Part shown: one piece after another, positions 16,172-23,807 of the stretch
Numbering within the stretch: position 1 is the first letter of the stretch
Layout: the number at the start of each line of letters is the position of its first letter
NCBI GenBank assembly: GCA_027483065.1
Contig: JAIXVI010000236.1
Coordinates: forward strand, 1-42,890
Source: Planctomycetaceae bacterium
Lineage (GTDB): Bacteria; Planctomycetota; Phycisphaerae; Phycisphaerales; SM1A02
DNA length: 42,890 nt
Reading direction: 5' to 3'
The notes under the pieces: model-generated
What the model was told of the DNA's origin: nothing
The model's input: only the letters and a program-made list of their open reading frames with translations
Database searches by the model: none
Translations under genes and position numbers: made by a program

Positions 16172-16220
16172 CAACGCCCGCACGGTTGGTTCACGCCAAG
16201 CTCGTGCGCTGGAGAATGTG

Positions 16221-17585
16221 ATGCAGAGGATCGAGCCCGGTTTCCGCGAGTCGCTCGTCGACTATTTGCGCAAGAACCACGCCGATATCTGCAGGCATTG
16301 GTTCGACGATATTGAGCCATCGGAAGTGCGGGATGGGGTGCTGCGCCTCGTTGTGCGCGAACCTGTGCAATTGAAGTATCTCCAGCGTTGTTGCGGACCA
16401 CAATTCACGGAAGCGGCGCAGAACGTCACAGGTCGGCTCCTTGTTGTGCGTTTTGTGAGTCCAGAAGAAGACGCGCGAATCGACTTGAAAGGCGCTTCGC
16501 TTCCGGCGGCCGACGCTGAGAGTGCAGAACGCCCCGCGTGGCTTGATGAGCAAATGCTCCTCAGCCCGGATTACACGTTCGCTTCCTTCGTCGTTGGCCC
16601 AGGCAATCGACTCGCCCACGCAGCGGCGCAAGCAGTCGTTGCGAAGCCGGGCCGCGCCTACAACCCCTACTTCATCCACGGCGGTGTTGGGCTCGGCAAA
16701 ACGCACTTGTTGCACGCGATTTGTCAAGAACTTCTTCGCGGTCAACCCTCACTTCGGCTTTGTTACATCTCCTGCAATGCCTTCATGGACTTGTTCCATG
16801 AAGCGGTGAAAGCAGGTCGAATGACCGACTTCCGCAACCGATTCCGCACGGCGGATGTGTTGGTCATTGACGACATTCACTTCCTGTCGAAACACGAGCA
16901 AACTCAAGAAGAGTTCTTCCACACCTTCAACGCGCTGTATCAACTTCAGAAGCAGATCATTCTGAGTTCTGATGCTGCGCCGACCGAAATCCCCGACCTT
17001 GAAGAACGTCTCACCAGTCGTTTCTCCGCAGGTCTGGTGGCGCGTATCGAGCGCCCCTGCTTCGAGACGCGCGTTTCGATTGTGAAGGCGAAGGCTGATC
17101 TTCATGGCCTCGACTTGCCTGATGATGTGCCGTCGTACGTTGCTGCGAAGATCGACACCAACATTCGTGAGCTCGAGGGTGCGTTGACACGCATCCGCGG
17201 CGTGGCCATGGCGGCCGGCCAGCCAATCACGCTCGACCTCGCAAAACAGGCGCTCGACGGTGAATTGAGTTCGCGCAGCGGCAACGCGCCGAGCCTCCAG
17301 TCAATCATCGAGAGTGTCACGCGATTTTACGACGTGAAACTCACCGACCTTCTCTCAAAGAAGCGCAACAAGTCGATCGCCATGCCGCGACAGGTGTGCA
17401 TGTACCTCGCGCGCAAGCACACGCGATTCAGCCTCGAGGAGATCGGCGGCTACTTTGGCGGTCGCGACCACACAACCGTCATGCATGCGGTTCGAACCAT
17501 CGAGCAAAAGGCGGATTCCGACGGCAAGCTGCAGGCCGAAGTTGATCGGATCGAGCAAGATCTCCTTCAACGCAGCAGTCGATAG
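16221..17585 (+). CDS. dnaA: Chromosomal replication initiator DnaA
   Basis: DnaA binds oriC boxes as an ATP-driven filament and opens the duplex. The 454-residue product has an N-terminal helicase-contact domain (about 1-80), a short linker, and an AAA+ domain with Walker A GGVGLGKT (154-161), Walker B VLVIDDIH (213-220), sensor-1 region ILSSDAAPTEIPDLEERLTSRF and box VII RELEGAL. The C-terminal DNA-binding domain ends with SLEEIGGYFGGRDHTTVMHA, the DnaA signature. The start at 16221 has GGAGA five bases upstream (16211-16215); N-terminal homology also begins there. Domain II is short. Unlike many genomes, no dnaN or recF follows; fpg lies beyond a 0.65-kb gap. The leader carries a promoter candidate and two hairpins. 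Confidence 0.97.
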   Translation: MQRIEPGFRESLVDYLRKNHADICRHWFDDIEPSEVRDGVLRLVVREPVQLKYLQRCCGPQFTEAAQNVTGRLLVVRFVSPEEDARIDLKGASLPAADAESAERPAWLDEQMLLSPDYTFASFVVGPGNRLAHAAAQAVVAKPGRAYNPYFIHGGVGLGKTHLLHAICQELLRGQPSLRLCYISCNAFMDLFHEAVKAGRMTDFRNRFRTADVLVIDDIHFLSKHEQTQEEFFHTFNALYQLQKQIILSSDAAPTEIPDLEERLTSRFSAGLVARIERPCFETRVSIVKAKADLHGLDLPDDVPSYVAAKIDTNIRELEGALTRIRGVAMAAGQPITLDLAKQALDGELSSRSGNAPSLQSIIESVTRFYDVKLTDLLSKKRNKSIAMPRQVCMYLARKHTRFSLEEIGGYFGGRDHTTVMHAVRTIEQKADSDGKLQAEVDRIEQDLLQRSSR

Positions 17586-17637
17586 CGGTCTCAGCCGTTT
17601 TGGCCTCATCGGAGAGTTTGAACTCTGAGCACAGGCT

Positions 17638-17662
17638 CTCGCGCACCTGCTGGTCGCGCGAG
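17638..17662 (+). terminator. Hairpin after dnaA, probable terminator
   Basis: CTCGCGC-ACC-TGCT-GGT-c-GCGCGAG forms a 10-bp stem with a single bulged C and a 4-nt loop, 52 bases after the dnaA stop. It is followed by GGTTTC rather than a long T run. Confidence 0.5.
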
Positions 17663-17668
17663 GGTTTC

Positions 17669-17720
17669 GGTCGACCTGCGGTTGCCTGCGGTTGCCTGGC
17701 GGTCGACCTGCGGTTGGCCT
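17669..17720. repeat. Short GC-rich direct repeats downstream of dnaA
   Basis: GGTCGACCTGCGGTTG occurs exactly at 17669-17684 and 17701-17716. Between them TGCGGTTGCC is tandemly duplicated (17677-17686, 17687-17696). Confidence 0.9.
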
Positions 17721-18037
17721 GCGTGGGGGCTCGAGTAGGTCACGTCTGGGTCTCGCCGGGGCTCTTCTGGCCAGTCAAAGTCGTTCGCGAGCTCGGCTTT
17801 CCGGGCTTCGGACAGGTCGAATCGCCGTGTGGAAATCCTGTGCGCTTGAGTTGGAAACCACTCGAGTTACCGAGTCTCGAATGAGCTGATTGGAGAGGTC
17901 TGGCAGCCTTTTGACCCCCAAACGACTCCGTAATAGAAAGTCCCCGATGTATTTGGACAGGTAAAAGAGAGTTTCTCCGCGAAACCTTTTCGATGTAAGT
18001 TGCTTTGATATATCGACTTACAACACTGTCTTCTGAG

Positions 18038-18046
18038 TTGTCCACA
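18038..18046 (+). promoter_or_regulatory. DnaA-box-like 9-mer TTGTCCACA
   Basis: Matches TTATCCACA at eight of nine positions and lies in the AT-rich part of the dnaA-fpg interval. Confidence 0.45.
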
Positions 18047-18242
18047 TCTGAACAGGGTTTTTTTCTAAGAAGAGAGACTTCTTTTCTTCTTCTCCCCTTT
18101 ACACCTCCCAACCAGACAGACAACGAAACGCCATCAATTCCGGACAAGATCTCGGTCGTTCTGACCCGCTTCTCGGTCATCGCGGATCGGTCGAGCGCGA
18201 CCAACGCCCTGCGTCCCTCGGCGACCAGACAAGCCCTCCACG

Positions 18243-19118
18243 TCATGTGGATAAGTCTTGGCAGCGCGGGCAGAAGACCGTGGCACGGCCTTGCAAGCGC
18301 AAACCAAGCAAGTTTGTGCCGCAGCGAAGACACGGTTGCCCCTCGCGCCCATAGGCAGCGTGCACCTGGACGGCGTTTCCCGGCTTTCCGAACGCGTCGC
18401 GGTAGTCGCGGAGGGTCGAGCCGCCCTCCGCGGTTGCCCGACCCAGGATCCGGCGGATTTCGGATGCCAAGCGGTGCACCTGCGCGGTCGGTACAGCACT
18501 CGCCGTTTGCAAGGGGTGAATCCCAGCGGCGTGCAGACTTTCGTCGGCATAGATGTTCCCGACGCCTGCGAGGACAGACTGGTCGAGGAGCGCCGACTTG
18601 ATAGGCCGTCGAGTGCGGGCGAGAGCGTCGAGGAGCTCGTCTCCAGCAATGTTGAGAGCGTCTGGCCCGAGCGTGTTCCACACACGGTCAAGCACTTCAC
18701 GCGAGTGGTAGGCCGTAAGTCCGCCAAATCGTCGAGGATCGCGAAACACCAACCGCCAAGGCTCCGGCTCTGATGGCAGCGCGGGTGAGTAGGAATTCCA
18801 AATGACATGGCGGTGCCGCGCCTCAACGCCGCGCGGTGGAGCCCCTCGCTCAATGGTGACGCTTCCGGTCATACCAAGCTGGATGACGAGAAATCGCCCA
18901 TTTGCAAAAGCGATGGCCATTTGCTTTCCACGACGATCAGTGCCGACGATCGTTTCGCCCACACCGAGCGCTGCGCGAAGAACCGCGTTGCTTCGACCTG
19001 TTTCCGATGCGAGTGTGACCACACTCTTGCGCAGAACGCGGACATCGATCAGTTGGGCACCAACGATCCACGGTTCGAGCGATCGACGAAGGTGTTCGAC
19101 TTCAGGCAGTTCAGGCAT
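18243..19118 (-). CDS. mutM: Formamidopyrimidine-DNA glycosylase (MutM/Fpg)
   Basis: Fpg excises 8-oxoguanine and ring-opened purines and cuts the strand by beta/delta elimination. The product starts MPELPEVE, with the catalytic Pro2 and Glu3 exposed after Met removal; this fixes the start at 19118. A Lys in the RRGKQMAIAF loop, QLGMTGSV, RDPRRFGG, the helix-two-turn-helix IKSALLDQSVLAGVGNIYADE, and the C-terminal zinc finger CLRCG...CPRC are all present. At 291 residues it is slightly longer than the usual ~270. The extreme C terminus is encoded by an exact DnaA box. It is transcribed divergently from the MoxR cluster, 73 bp apart. Confidence 0.96.
   Translation of the reverse strand: MPELPEVEHLRRSLEPWIVGAQLIDVRVLRKSVVTLASETGRSNAVLRAALGVGETIVGTDRRGKQMAIAFANGRFLVIQLGMTGSVTIERGAPPRGVEARHRHVIWNSYSPALPSEPEPWRLVFRDPRRFGGLTAYHSREVLDRVWNTLGPDALNIAGDELLDALARTRRPIKSALLDQSVLAGVGNIYADESLHAAGIHPLQTASAVPTAQVHRLASEIRRILGRATAEGGSTLRDYRDAFGKPGNAVQVHAAYGREGQPCLRCGTNLLGLRLQGRATVFCPRCQDLST
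18246..18254 (-). promoter_or_regulatory. Exact DnaA box (TTATCCACA) overlapping the fpg 3' end
   Basis: On the minus strand TTATCCACA is followed directly by the fpg TGA. It encodes the last three residues, Leu-Ser-Thr, using a TTA codon that is uncommon in this GC-rich DNA. Confidence 0.55.
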
Positions 19119-19147
19119 AGCGCACAGGTTCCGACAGGCTTGAACCC

Positions 19148-19153
19148 TATACT
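19148..19153 (+). promoter_or_regulatory. Candidate -10 box (TATACT) of the MoxR cluster
   Basis: TATACT matches TATAAT at five of six positions and lies 38 bases before the MoxR ATG, in the short fpg-MoxR divergent gap. No good -35 hexamer is visible at 16-18 bp. Confidence 0.4.
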
Positions 19154-19191
19154 CGCAACCTCGCAACGGCGGGTCTTCCGCAGGAGCCTTT

Positions 19192-20412
19192 ATGAGCGAT
19201 TCCGGTTTCCAGCATCCCGCTTCGAACGCCCCCAACGGCGGCTCGTCTCCGCAAAATCCATCCATTCAGAATCCATCCATTCAGAATCCATCCATTCAAA
19301 ATCCATGGTCCCAATCCTCGTCGGCTTCCGAGTCGAAGGATTCGCGGCGAGACCCGATGCCGGCAGAACCAGCGTTCAGCGCACAGTGGAATGACCTCGT
19401 CGCAGGCATTGGCGAAGTCCGCCGCGCCATCGAGCGTGTGCGTGGAGAGATTCACCGCGCCATCGTTGGACAAGACGAAGTTGTTGATCAAGCGATCTTG
19501 GCGATCTTGTGCGGCGGTCACGCGATCGTTGAAGGTGTGCCAGGTCTCGCGAAGACGCTGCTTGTTTCAAGCATCGCGAAGACGCTGAGTCTGCAATTCT
19601 CGCGCATCCAATTCACTCCCGATCTGATGCCGAGCGACATGACGGGTACTGAGGTCATTCAAGAAGATCGAGCAACTGGTTCGCGCGGTCTTCGTTTCGT
19701 GAAGGGCCCGATCTTCGCAAACATCGTTTTGGCCGACGAAATCAATCGCACACCGCCAAAGACGCAGGCAGCACTGCTTGAAGCGATGCAGGAGCGACAA
19801 GTCACTGCGAACGGAGTGCACTACCGACTTCCGAATCCATTCTTCGTGCTCGCCACCCAGAACCCGATTGAACAAGAAGGCACGTATCCGCTGCCGGAAG
19901 CGCAACTCGATCGCTTCATGTTCAACATTCGCATTGGCTATCCGACGGAGTCTGAAGAACTCGAGATCGTGCGTCGGACAACTTCTTCCGGTCTTGCTGA
20001 GCCAAGCCCGGTACTGACCGGCGAAGACATTGTCCGCATGCAGGAACTCGTGCGAAAGATCGATGTGAATGACGACACCATGCGTCTTGCGATCGGCATT
20101 GTTCGCGCAACCCGCGTGAAGGAAGAAGGTCAAGCGATGTCGGTTTGCAAGGATTACCTCGCGTGGGGCGCAGGTCCGCGCGCAAGCCAGTTCCTTGTTC
20201 TGGCAGCGAAAGCGCACGCACTCTTGCGTGGCAGTGGCAACGCGACCGAAGAAGATCTCTACGCGATTGCACTTCCTGTCATGCGTCACCGGATCGTTGT
20301 GAACTTCAACGCGGAAGCTGATGGCGTGAAGGCCGACGACGTGGTTCGTCTCATCCTTGAAAAGATGCGTGGTGAGCGCGTTTCTCGAAAACTTGATCCG
20401 GTCGCGCGTTGA
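19192..20412 (+). CDS. MoxR-family AAA+ ATPase
   Basis: The 406-residue product has Walker A GVPGLAKT (115-122) and Walker B ANIVLADEINRTPPKTQAALLEAM (from 176), with sensor and arginine-finger regions (ATQNPIEQEGTYPLPEAQLDRF), the MoxR signature. MoxR ATPases act as chaperone-like remodellers of proteins that carry VWA domains. The start at 19192 has AGGAG seven bases upstream. Residues 1-60 are a disordered, Ser/Pro/Asn-rich extension not seen in the core family, with three NPSIQ repeats encoded by 15-bp tandem DNA units. It is the first gene of a rightward cluster; DUF58 follows after 18 bases. The cluster order MoxR-DUF58-BatA-VWA supports the call. Confidence 0.95.
   Translation: MSDSGFQHPASNAPNGGSSPQNPSIQNPSIQNPSIQNPWSQSSSASESKDSRRDPMPAEPAFSAQWNDLVAGIGEVRRAIERVRGEIHRAIVGQDEVVDQAILAILCGGHAIVEGVPGLAKTLLVSSIAKTLSLQFSRIQFTPDLMPSDMTGTEVIQEDRATGSRGLRFVKGPIFANIVLADEINRTPPKTQAALLEAMQERQVTANGVHYRLPNPFFVLATQNPIEQEGTYPLPEAQLDRFMFNIRIGYPTESEELEIVRRTTSSGLAEPSPVLTGEDIVRMQELVRKIDVNDDTMRLAIGIVRATRVKEEGQAMSVCKDYLAWGAGPRASQFLVLAAKAHALLRGSGNATEEDLYAIALPVMRHRIVVNFNAEADGVKADDVVRLILEKMRGERVSRKLDPVAR
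19255..19299. repeat. Three in-frame 15-bp tandem units in the MoxR gene
   Basis: AATCCATCCATTCAG occurs twice, then once with a final A, and is followed by a partial fourth unit. It encodes NPSIQ repeats in the N-terminal extension, outside the ATPase fold. Confidence 0.95.
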
Positions 20413-20430
20413 TGCGCTGGAGGACGTCCC

Positions 20431-21399
20431 TTGGCTGATCGCGCGATGCGCGCCGAGCAATATCTCGCACCCGAAACTCTCGGGCAGCTTGCTCCATTTG
20501 AGTTGCGCGCGCGCATGATCGTCGAAGGCATCATGAGCGGAATGCACCGCTCGCCGTACCAAGGTCTTGCGGTTGAATTTGCAGAGCATCGTCAATACGC
20601 GCCCGGCGACAGCATCCGACAGATCGACTGGAAGGTCTTCGCGCGCACCGACAAGATGTACGTGAAGCGCTACGTGCAAGAGACCAATCTTGATGTGATT
20701 GTTCTTGTCGATCGTTCGAACTCGATGCGCTTTGGATCACTCGCGATCAAACAAGGATGGGGCGGAACCGACGCATCGCGTGATGGTGGACGTTGGACGA
20801 AGTTCGACCATGCAACGGCGACTGCCGCAGCGCTTGCGTATGTGTGTCTTCATCAGGGCGATCGTGTAGGACTTGCGATTTTCGATGAGGAAGTGCGCGC
20901 CCAAGTGAAGCGTTCAAGTCAGCGCGACCAATGGCGCGCGATGGTTGGGCTTCTCGCTGGAGAAGCGGTGAAAGGAAAGGCGCAACTCGGTCGCTCGGTC
21001 GATCAGATGCTCGCGCGCGTGACAAATCGCGCTCTCTTCTTTGTGGTGTCTGACTTTCTCATGCCGCTTGAAGAGATTCGCGGCGCCGTTGCGCGATTGA
21101 CGCACCGCGGACACGATGTTGTTCTTGCGCAGGTGCTCGATCGACAAGAACTCGAGTTCACATTCGATACACCAGCGCGATTTGAAGGTCTCGAAGGTGG
21201 TGACGCGCTTGAGACAGATCCGCGCGCGGTTCGCGCGGCATATCTCGACTTGATGCGCGAACACATCGAAGGTGTTGATCGCATCGCGCGATCATTCCGA
21301 GCAGACGCCATTCTTTCGAATACGCATGAGTCGGTTGGTCCAGTGCTCGCTGCATTGCTCGACCGTCGACAGTCCGTTGCGGGGAGACGCGGCGGATGA
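20431..21399 (+). CDS. DUF58 protein of the MoxR cluster
   Basis: The 322-residue product carries the DUF58 core HRQYAPGDSIRQIDWKVFARTDKMYVKRY (about 53-81), followed by a VWA-like fold with DRSNSM (94-99), an intact DxSxS metal motif. Later parts include LAYVCLHQGDRVGLAIFDEEV and FFVVSDFLMP. DUF58 proteins are the usual partners of MoxR ATPases and probably link the ATPase to the membrane VWA proteins. The start is TTG at 20431, supported by GGAGG seven bases upstream; the next in-frame ATG lies five codons in. The stop overlaps the start of the BatA-type gene (ATGA), so translation is likely coupled. Confidence 0.93.
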   Translation: MADRAMRAEQYLAPETLGQLAPFELRARMIVEGIMSGMHRSPYQGLAVEFAEHRQYAPGDSIRQIDWKVFARTDKMYVKRYVQETNLDVIVLVDRSNSMRFGSLAIKQGWGGTDASRDGGRWTKFDHATATAAALAYVCLHQGDRVGLAIFDEEVRAQVKRSSQRDQWRAMVGLLAGEAVKGKAQLGRSVDQMLARVTNRALFFVVSDFLMPLEEIRGAVARLTHRGHDVVLAQVLDRQELEFTFDTPARFEGLEGGDALETDPRAVRAAYLDLMREHIEGVDRIARSFRADAILSNTHESVGPVLAALLDRRQSVAGRRGG

Positions 21400-23807
21400 G
21401 TTTCTTGCATCCCGCACTCGCGTGGGCAGCGGTCGGAGCGGTTGCGCTTCCGATTTTGATTCATCTACTCTTCCGCCGTCGCCGTGTTCCGGTTGATTGG
21501 GCGGCGATGGACATCTTGCGCGAGGCGATTCGCCGAACGAACCGCAAACTTCGGTTCGAACAATGGATCGTTCTCACGTTGCGCGCGCTGACCATTCTCG
21601 CAGCTGGACTCGCGATTGCTGTTCCACTTTTCGGCGACGCTGCGGCGAGTGTGGATCGCGAAAAGACGTGGGTTGTGGTGATGGATCACGGCGCGACTTC
21701 TGCATTATCCGCAGGAGCAGAATCAGAACTTGCGCGGCTCCGTGACGAAGTGCTCGCGTTGATGGAGAAATCGCGCGTGGCCGGCGATCGATTCGCAATT
21801 GTTTCCGCTGCTTCTGAACCATCACTTGTGCTCTCACCCACCGCGGACTTCACGGAGTTTCAACGAGCACTCGCGCGAATTCAACCGAGCGAAACACCAA
21901 GTGACCTCAGTGGTGCGGTGCGTCTCGCACGTGAAACAGCGCTTGAGCGTGGAGATGAAGCGACGCGTTTGCGCCGCGTGCTCGTCGCGAGTTCGTTCCG
22001 TCGGGGCGCGCTCCGCGAAGGTGAAACGTTCGGCGTGAGTTCTACAAGCGACGCACAGCCCAGTAACGGCGAGGTTGTGCCTGCAGCGAGCGAGCGCGAC
22101 GCAGCAACTGCGAATGTTGAGTTCCTCGCCGTTTCGCCAGCCGTCGAACTTCCAACAGACGTGCGCATCGATCGACTCGAGACGCGTGCACTTCCATCAG
22201 GCGAAGCGTTTCTTGTGCGGGCGTTTCTCTCGCGCGAGGGTTCGAATCTCGAAGCGGCCGAAACACGTGTGCGTGTGACAAGCGAACTCATCAATCCTGT
22301 TTCTGCGCGTGTTGTTGCGTGGGATGCAGGTCAATCAGAGTCGACGGTCGAGTTCCAAGTTGTTCCACGAAAGGATGGAGAGGACAGTGGTCGTCGCCGA
22401 TGCGAGATTGCTGTTTCAATTGATGACGATGTTCTTCTCGTCGGGAACAGCGCGTTTGCGGTTGTCGATGTTCGTCGTGACATTGAAGTCGCTGTTGTCG
22501 GGCGAAGAACATCGCTCGATGGCGCAGATCTTGAGAAGGTTCCTGGATCACTCTGGATCGCGCGAGCGTTGATGCCAGGGCTCGGTGTGAACACAGGCAT
22601 CCGCGTGCGCGACATTGATCCTGCGTCTTGCGATCGTCGTTCGCTGTTGGGTGTTGATGTTGTCATTCTCGCGCGGCCCGATCTCGTCTCACCAGCATCG
22701 TGTGATGACATCGGCGCCTTTGTGCGCGAGGGTGGCGTTGCAGTGGTGCTTCCAGGTGGCGAGTCGATGGCGCAGACATGGGGACCCACACTCTTCCCTC
22801 GACTTGGCGTTTCCATGCGCGTTGGTCTTGAGGCGCGCGAATTCGAAACACCACTTCTGTTGCGTGAGGAGCAACCAACATCGAGCCTGCTTTCCTCTAT
22901 CGCGCCCGAACTTCCAGCGCTCTGTGCGCCAGTAGAAGTACGTCGCGCGATGACCATTGAAGGCGTCACAGGTGCGGAGGCGATTCTGACGTTCACCGAC
23001 GGAACGCCATTTGTGGCCGTGCAATCACCAAAGAGTCGCGAGCCAGAGTTGTCGAACGACGCAGGTGTGTTGACCGCGACGACAAAGGAATCTGAACGCA
23101 GAACTTCAAGTGAACGCGGCCTCGTGGTGTGTGTCGCGTCGAGTCCAGAACTTTCGTGGACGAATCTCCCAGTGAAACCACTGATGGTTCCGCTCTTTCA
23201 AGAGATCGTGCGGACCGGCGTCGAGCTCGCGAGCACGAGCGATGAAGTCGCTGTTGGTGATCGATTGCGCGTTGCACGGAAGGGTGTGTTTCGATTGACA
23301 GATGTCACACGCGAAACCGCAGCGATTGAGGTGGGAGACGATGGTGTTTCGAATGTGATTGTTCCCCTCACAGGTGTTTGGAAAGGTGACGAGGGATTGC
23401 TGATAGCAGCGAATGTCCGACCAGCGTCGCTGGCACTCACGCCGAATGCACGAGAAGCAGTTCGCGCTGCATTTCTTCCACTCGGTGGTGTGCAAATCGC
23501 GGATGCATCGGTGAGCGGAGCCAATGCCGAGAGTCCAGAACTTCAAGGGACTTCTGATGACGCCGCAACGGCGCGTTCATCATCGTGGGAGAACTTCTGG
23601 TCCTTTGTGCTGCTCATTGCGGCACTTGTGTTTCTTCTCACAGAAGGCGTCTTGAGCCGCGTGTTTTCACACGCTTCACTCGCGCAAACCAGTGGTCGCG
23701 ATGGAGCAATCAAAACAGTTGGACGTGTTCGCTCGCGTATGACCACAGCCGCGCGTCTTGACCGCGAGCCGTCGTCACCACGCGTTGGGACTGGAGGTGC
23801 TTCGTGA
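21396..23807 (+). CDS. BatA-type membrane protein with degenerate VWA-like and amidotransferase-like regions
   Basis: The 803-residue product begins with the BatA N-terminal domain: SFLHPALAWAAVGAVALPILIHLLF (membrane helix, 4-26), RRRVPVDWAAMDILREAIRRTNRKLRFEQW, then a second helix (about 57-80). The following region (about 90-215) resembles a VWA fold, but the metal motif is MDHGATSAL instead of DxSxS, so metal-dependent adhesion is probably lost. A section around 425-470 (VDVVILARPDLVSPASCDDIGAFVREGGVAVVLPGG) looks like the class I amidotransferase-like fold without an obvious catalytic triad. One more helix near the C terminus (SFVLLIAALVFLLTEGVLSRVF) returns the chain to the membrane. 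ATGA overlap with DUF58 and GTGATG overlap with the next gene mark tight coupling. Confidence 0.88.
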   Translation: MSFLHPALAWAAVGAVALPILIHLLFRRRRVPVDWAAMDILREAIRRTNRKLRFEQWIVLTLRALTILAAGLAIAVPLFGDAAASVDREKTWVVVMDHGATSALSAGAESELARLRDEVLALMEKSRVAGDRFAIVSAASEPSLVLSPTADFTEFQRALARIQPSETPSDLSGAVRLARETALERGDEATRLRRVLVASSFRRGALREGETFGVSSTSDAQPSNGEVVPAASERDAATANVEFLAVSPAVELPTDVRIDRLETRALPSGEAFLVRAFLSREGSNLEAAETRVRVTSELINPVSARVVAWDAGQSESTVEFQVVPRKDGEDSGRRRCEIAVSIDDDVLLVGNSAFAVVDVRRDIEVAVVGRRTSLDGADLEKVPGSLWIARALMPGLGVNTGIRVRDIDPASCDRRSLLGVDVVILARPDLVSPASCDDIGAFVREGGVAVVLPGGESMAQTWGPTLFPRLGVSMRVGLEAREFETPLLLREEQPTSSLLSSIAPELPALCAPVEVRRAMTIEGVTGAEAILTFTDGTPFVAVQSPKSREPELSNDAGVLTATTKESERRTSSERGLVVCVASSPELSWTNLPVKPLMVPLFQEIVRTGVELASTSDEVAVGDRLRVARKGVFRLTDVTRETAAIEVGDDGVSNVIVPLTGVWKGDEGLLIAANVRPASLALTPNAREAVRAAFLPLGGVQIADASVSGANAESPELQGTSDDAATARSSSWENFWSFVLLIAALVFLLTEGVLSRVFSHASLAQTSGRDGAIKTVGRVRSRMTTAARLDREPSSPRVGTGGAS

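Larger units (their letters stand above)
15891..16220 (+). other. dnaA upstream region and structured leader
   Basis: This 330-bp gap contains a promoter candidate, then two strong inverted repeats between the predicted transcript start and the dnaA start. A reading frame runs through it in phase with dnaA from 15930, but that part lacks DnaA homology and is rich in Arg, His and Pro, so I read it as untranslated. No DnaA box of the TTATCCACA type was found here. Confidence 0.6.
17586..18242. other. Non-coding dnaA-fpg interval, candidate replication origin
   Basis: No believable gene occupies these 657 bases. Downstream of dnaA are short GC-rich direct repeats (17669-17720). From about 17930 to 18110 the sequence becomes visibly AT-richer than anywhere nearby, with a T7 run (18058-18064) and pyrimidine tracts. 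DnaA-box-like 9-mers occur at 17828 (TGTGGAAAT, 7/9), 18038 (TTGTCCACA, 8/9) and just inside fpg at 18246 (TGTGGATAA, exact). An inverted repeat TGTAAGT (17994-18000) / ACTTACA (18016-18022) sits in the AT-rich part. Three boxes are few for an origin, so this stays a candidate. Confidence 0.5.

Noticed and set aside
15930-16220. N-terminal extension of DnaA by 97 residues
   Set aside because: Composition is Arg/His/Pro-rich, it lacks DnaA homology, it spans a promoter and two hairpins, and GGAGA precedes the ATG at 16221.
18067-18083. AAGAAG-agaga-CTTCTT stem followed by a pyrimidine tract, as an intrinsic terminator
   Set aside because: The stem is only 6 bp and A/T-rich, with no upstream gene in the right place; more likely part of the AT-rich origin candidate.
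17740-18681. Minus-strand 313-codon frame across the dnaA-fpg interval
   Set aside because: It overlaps fpg in another frame and its translation is Arg/Ser/Cys-rich without motifs.
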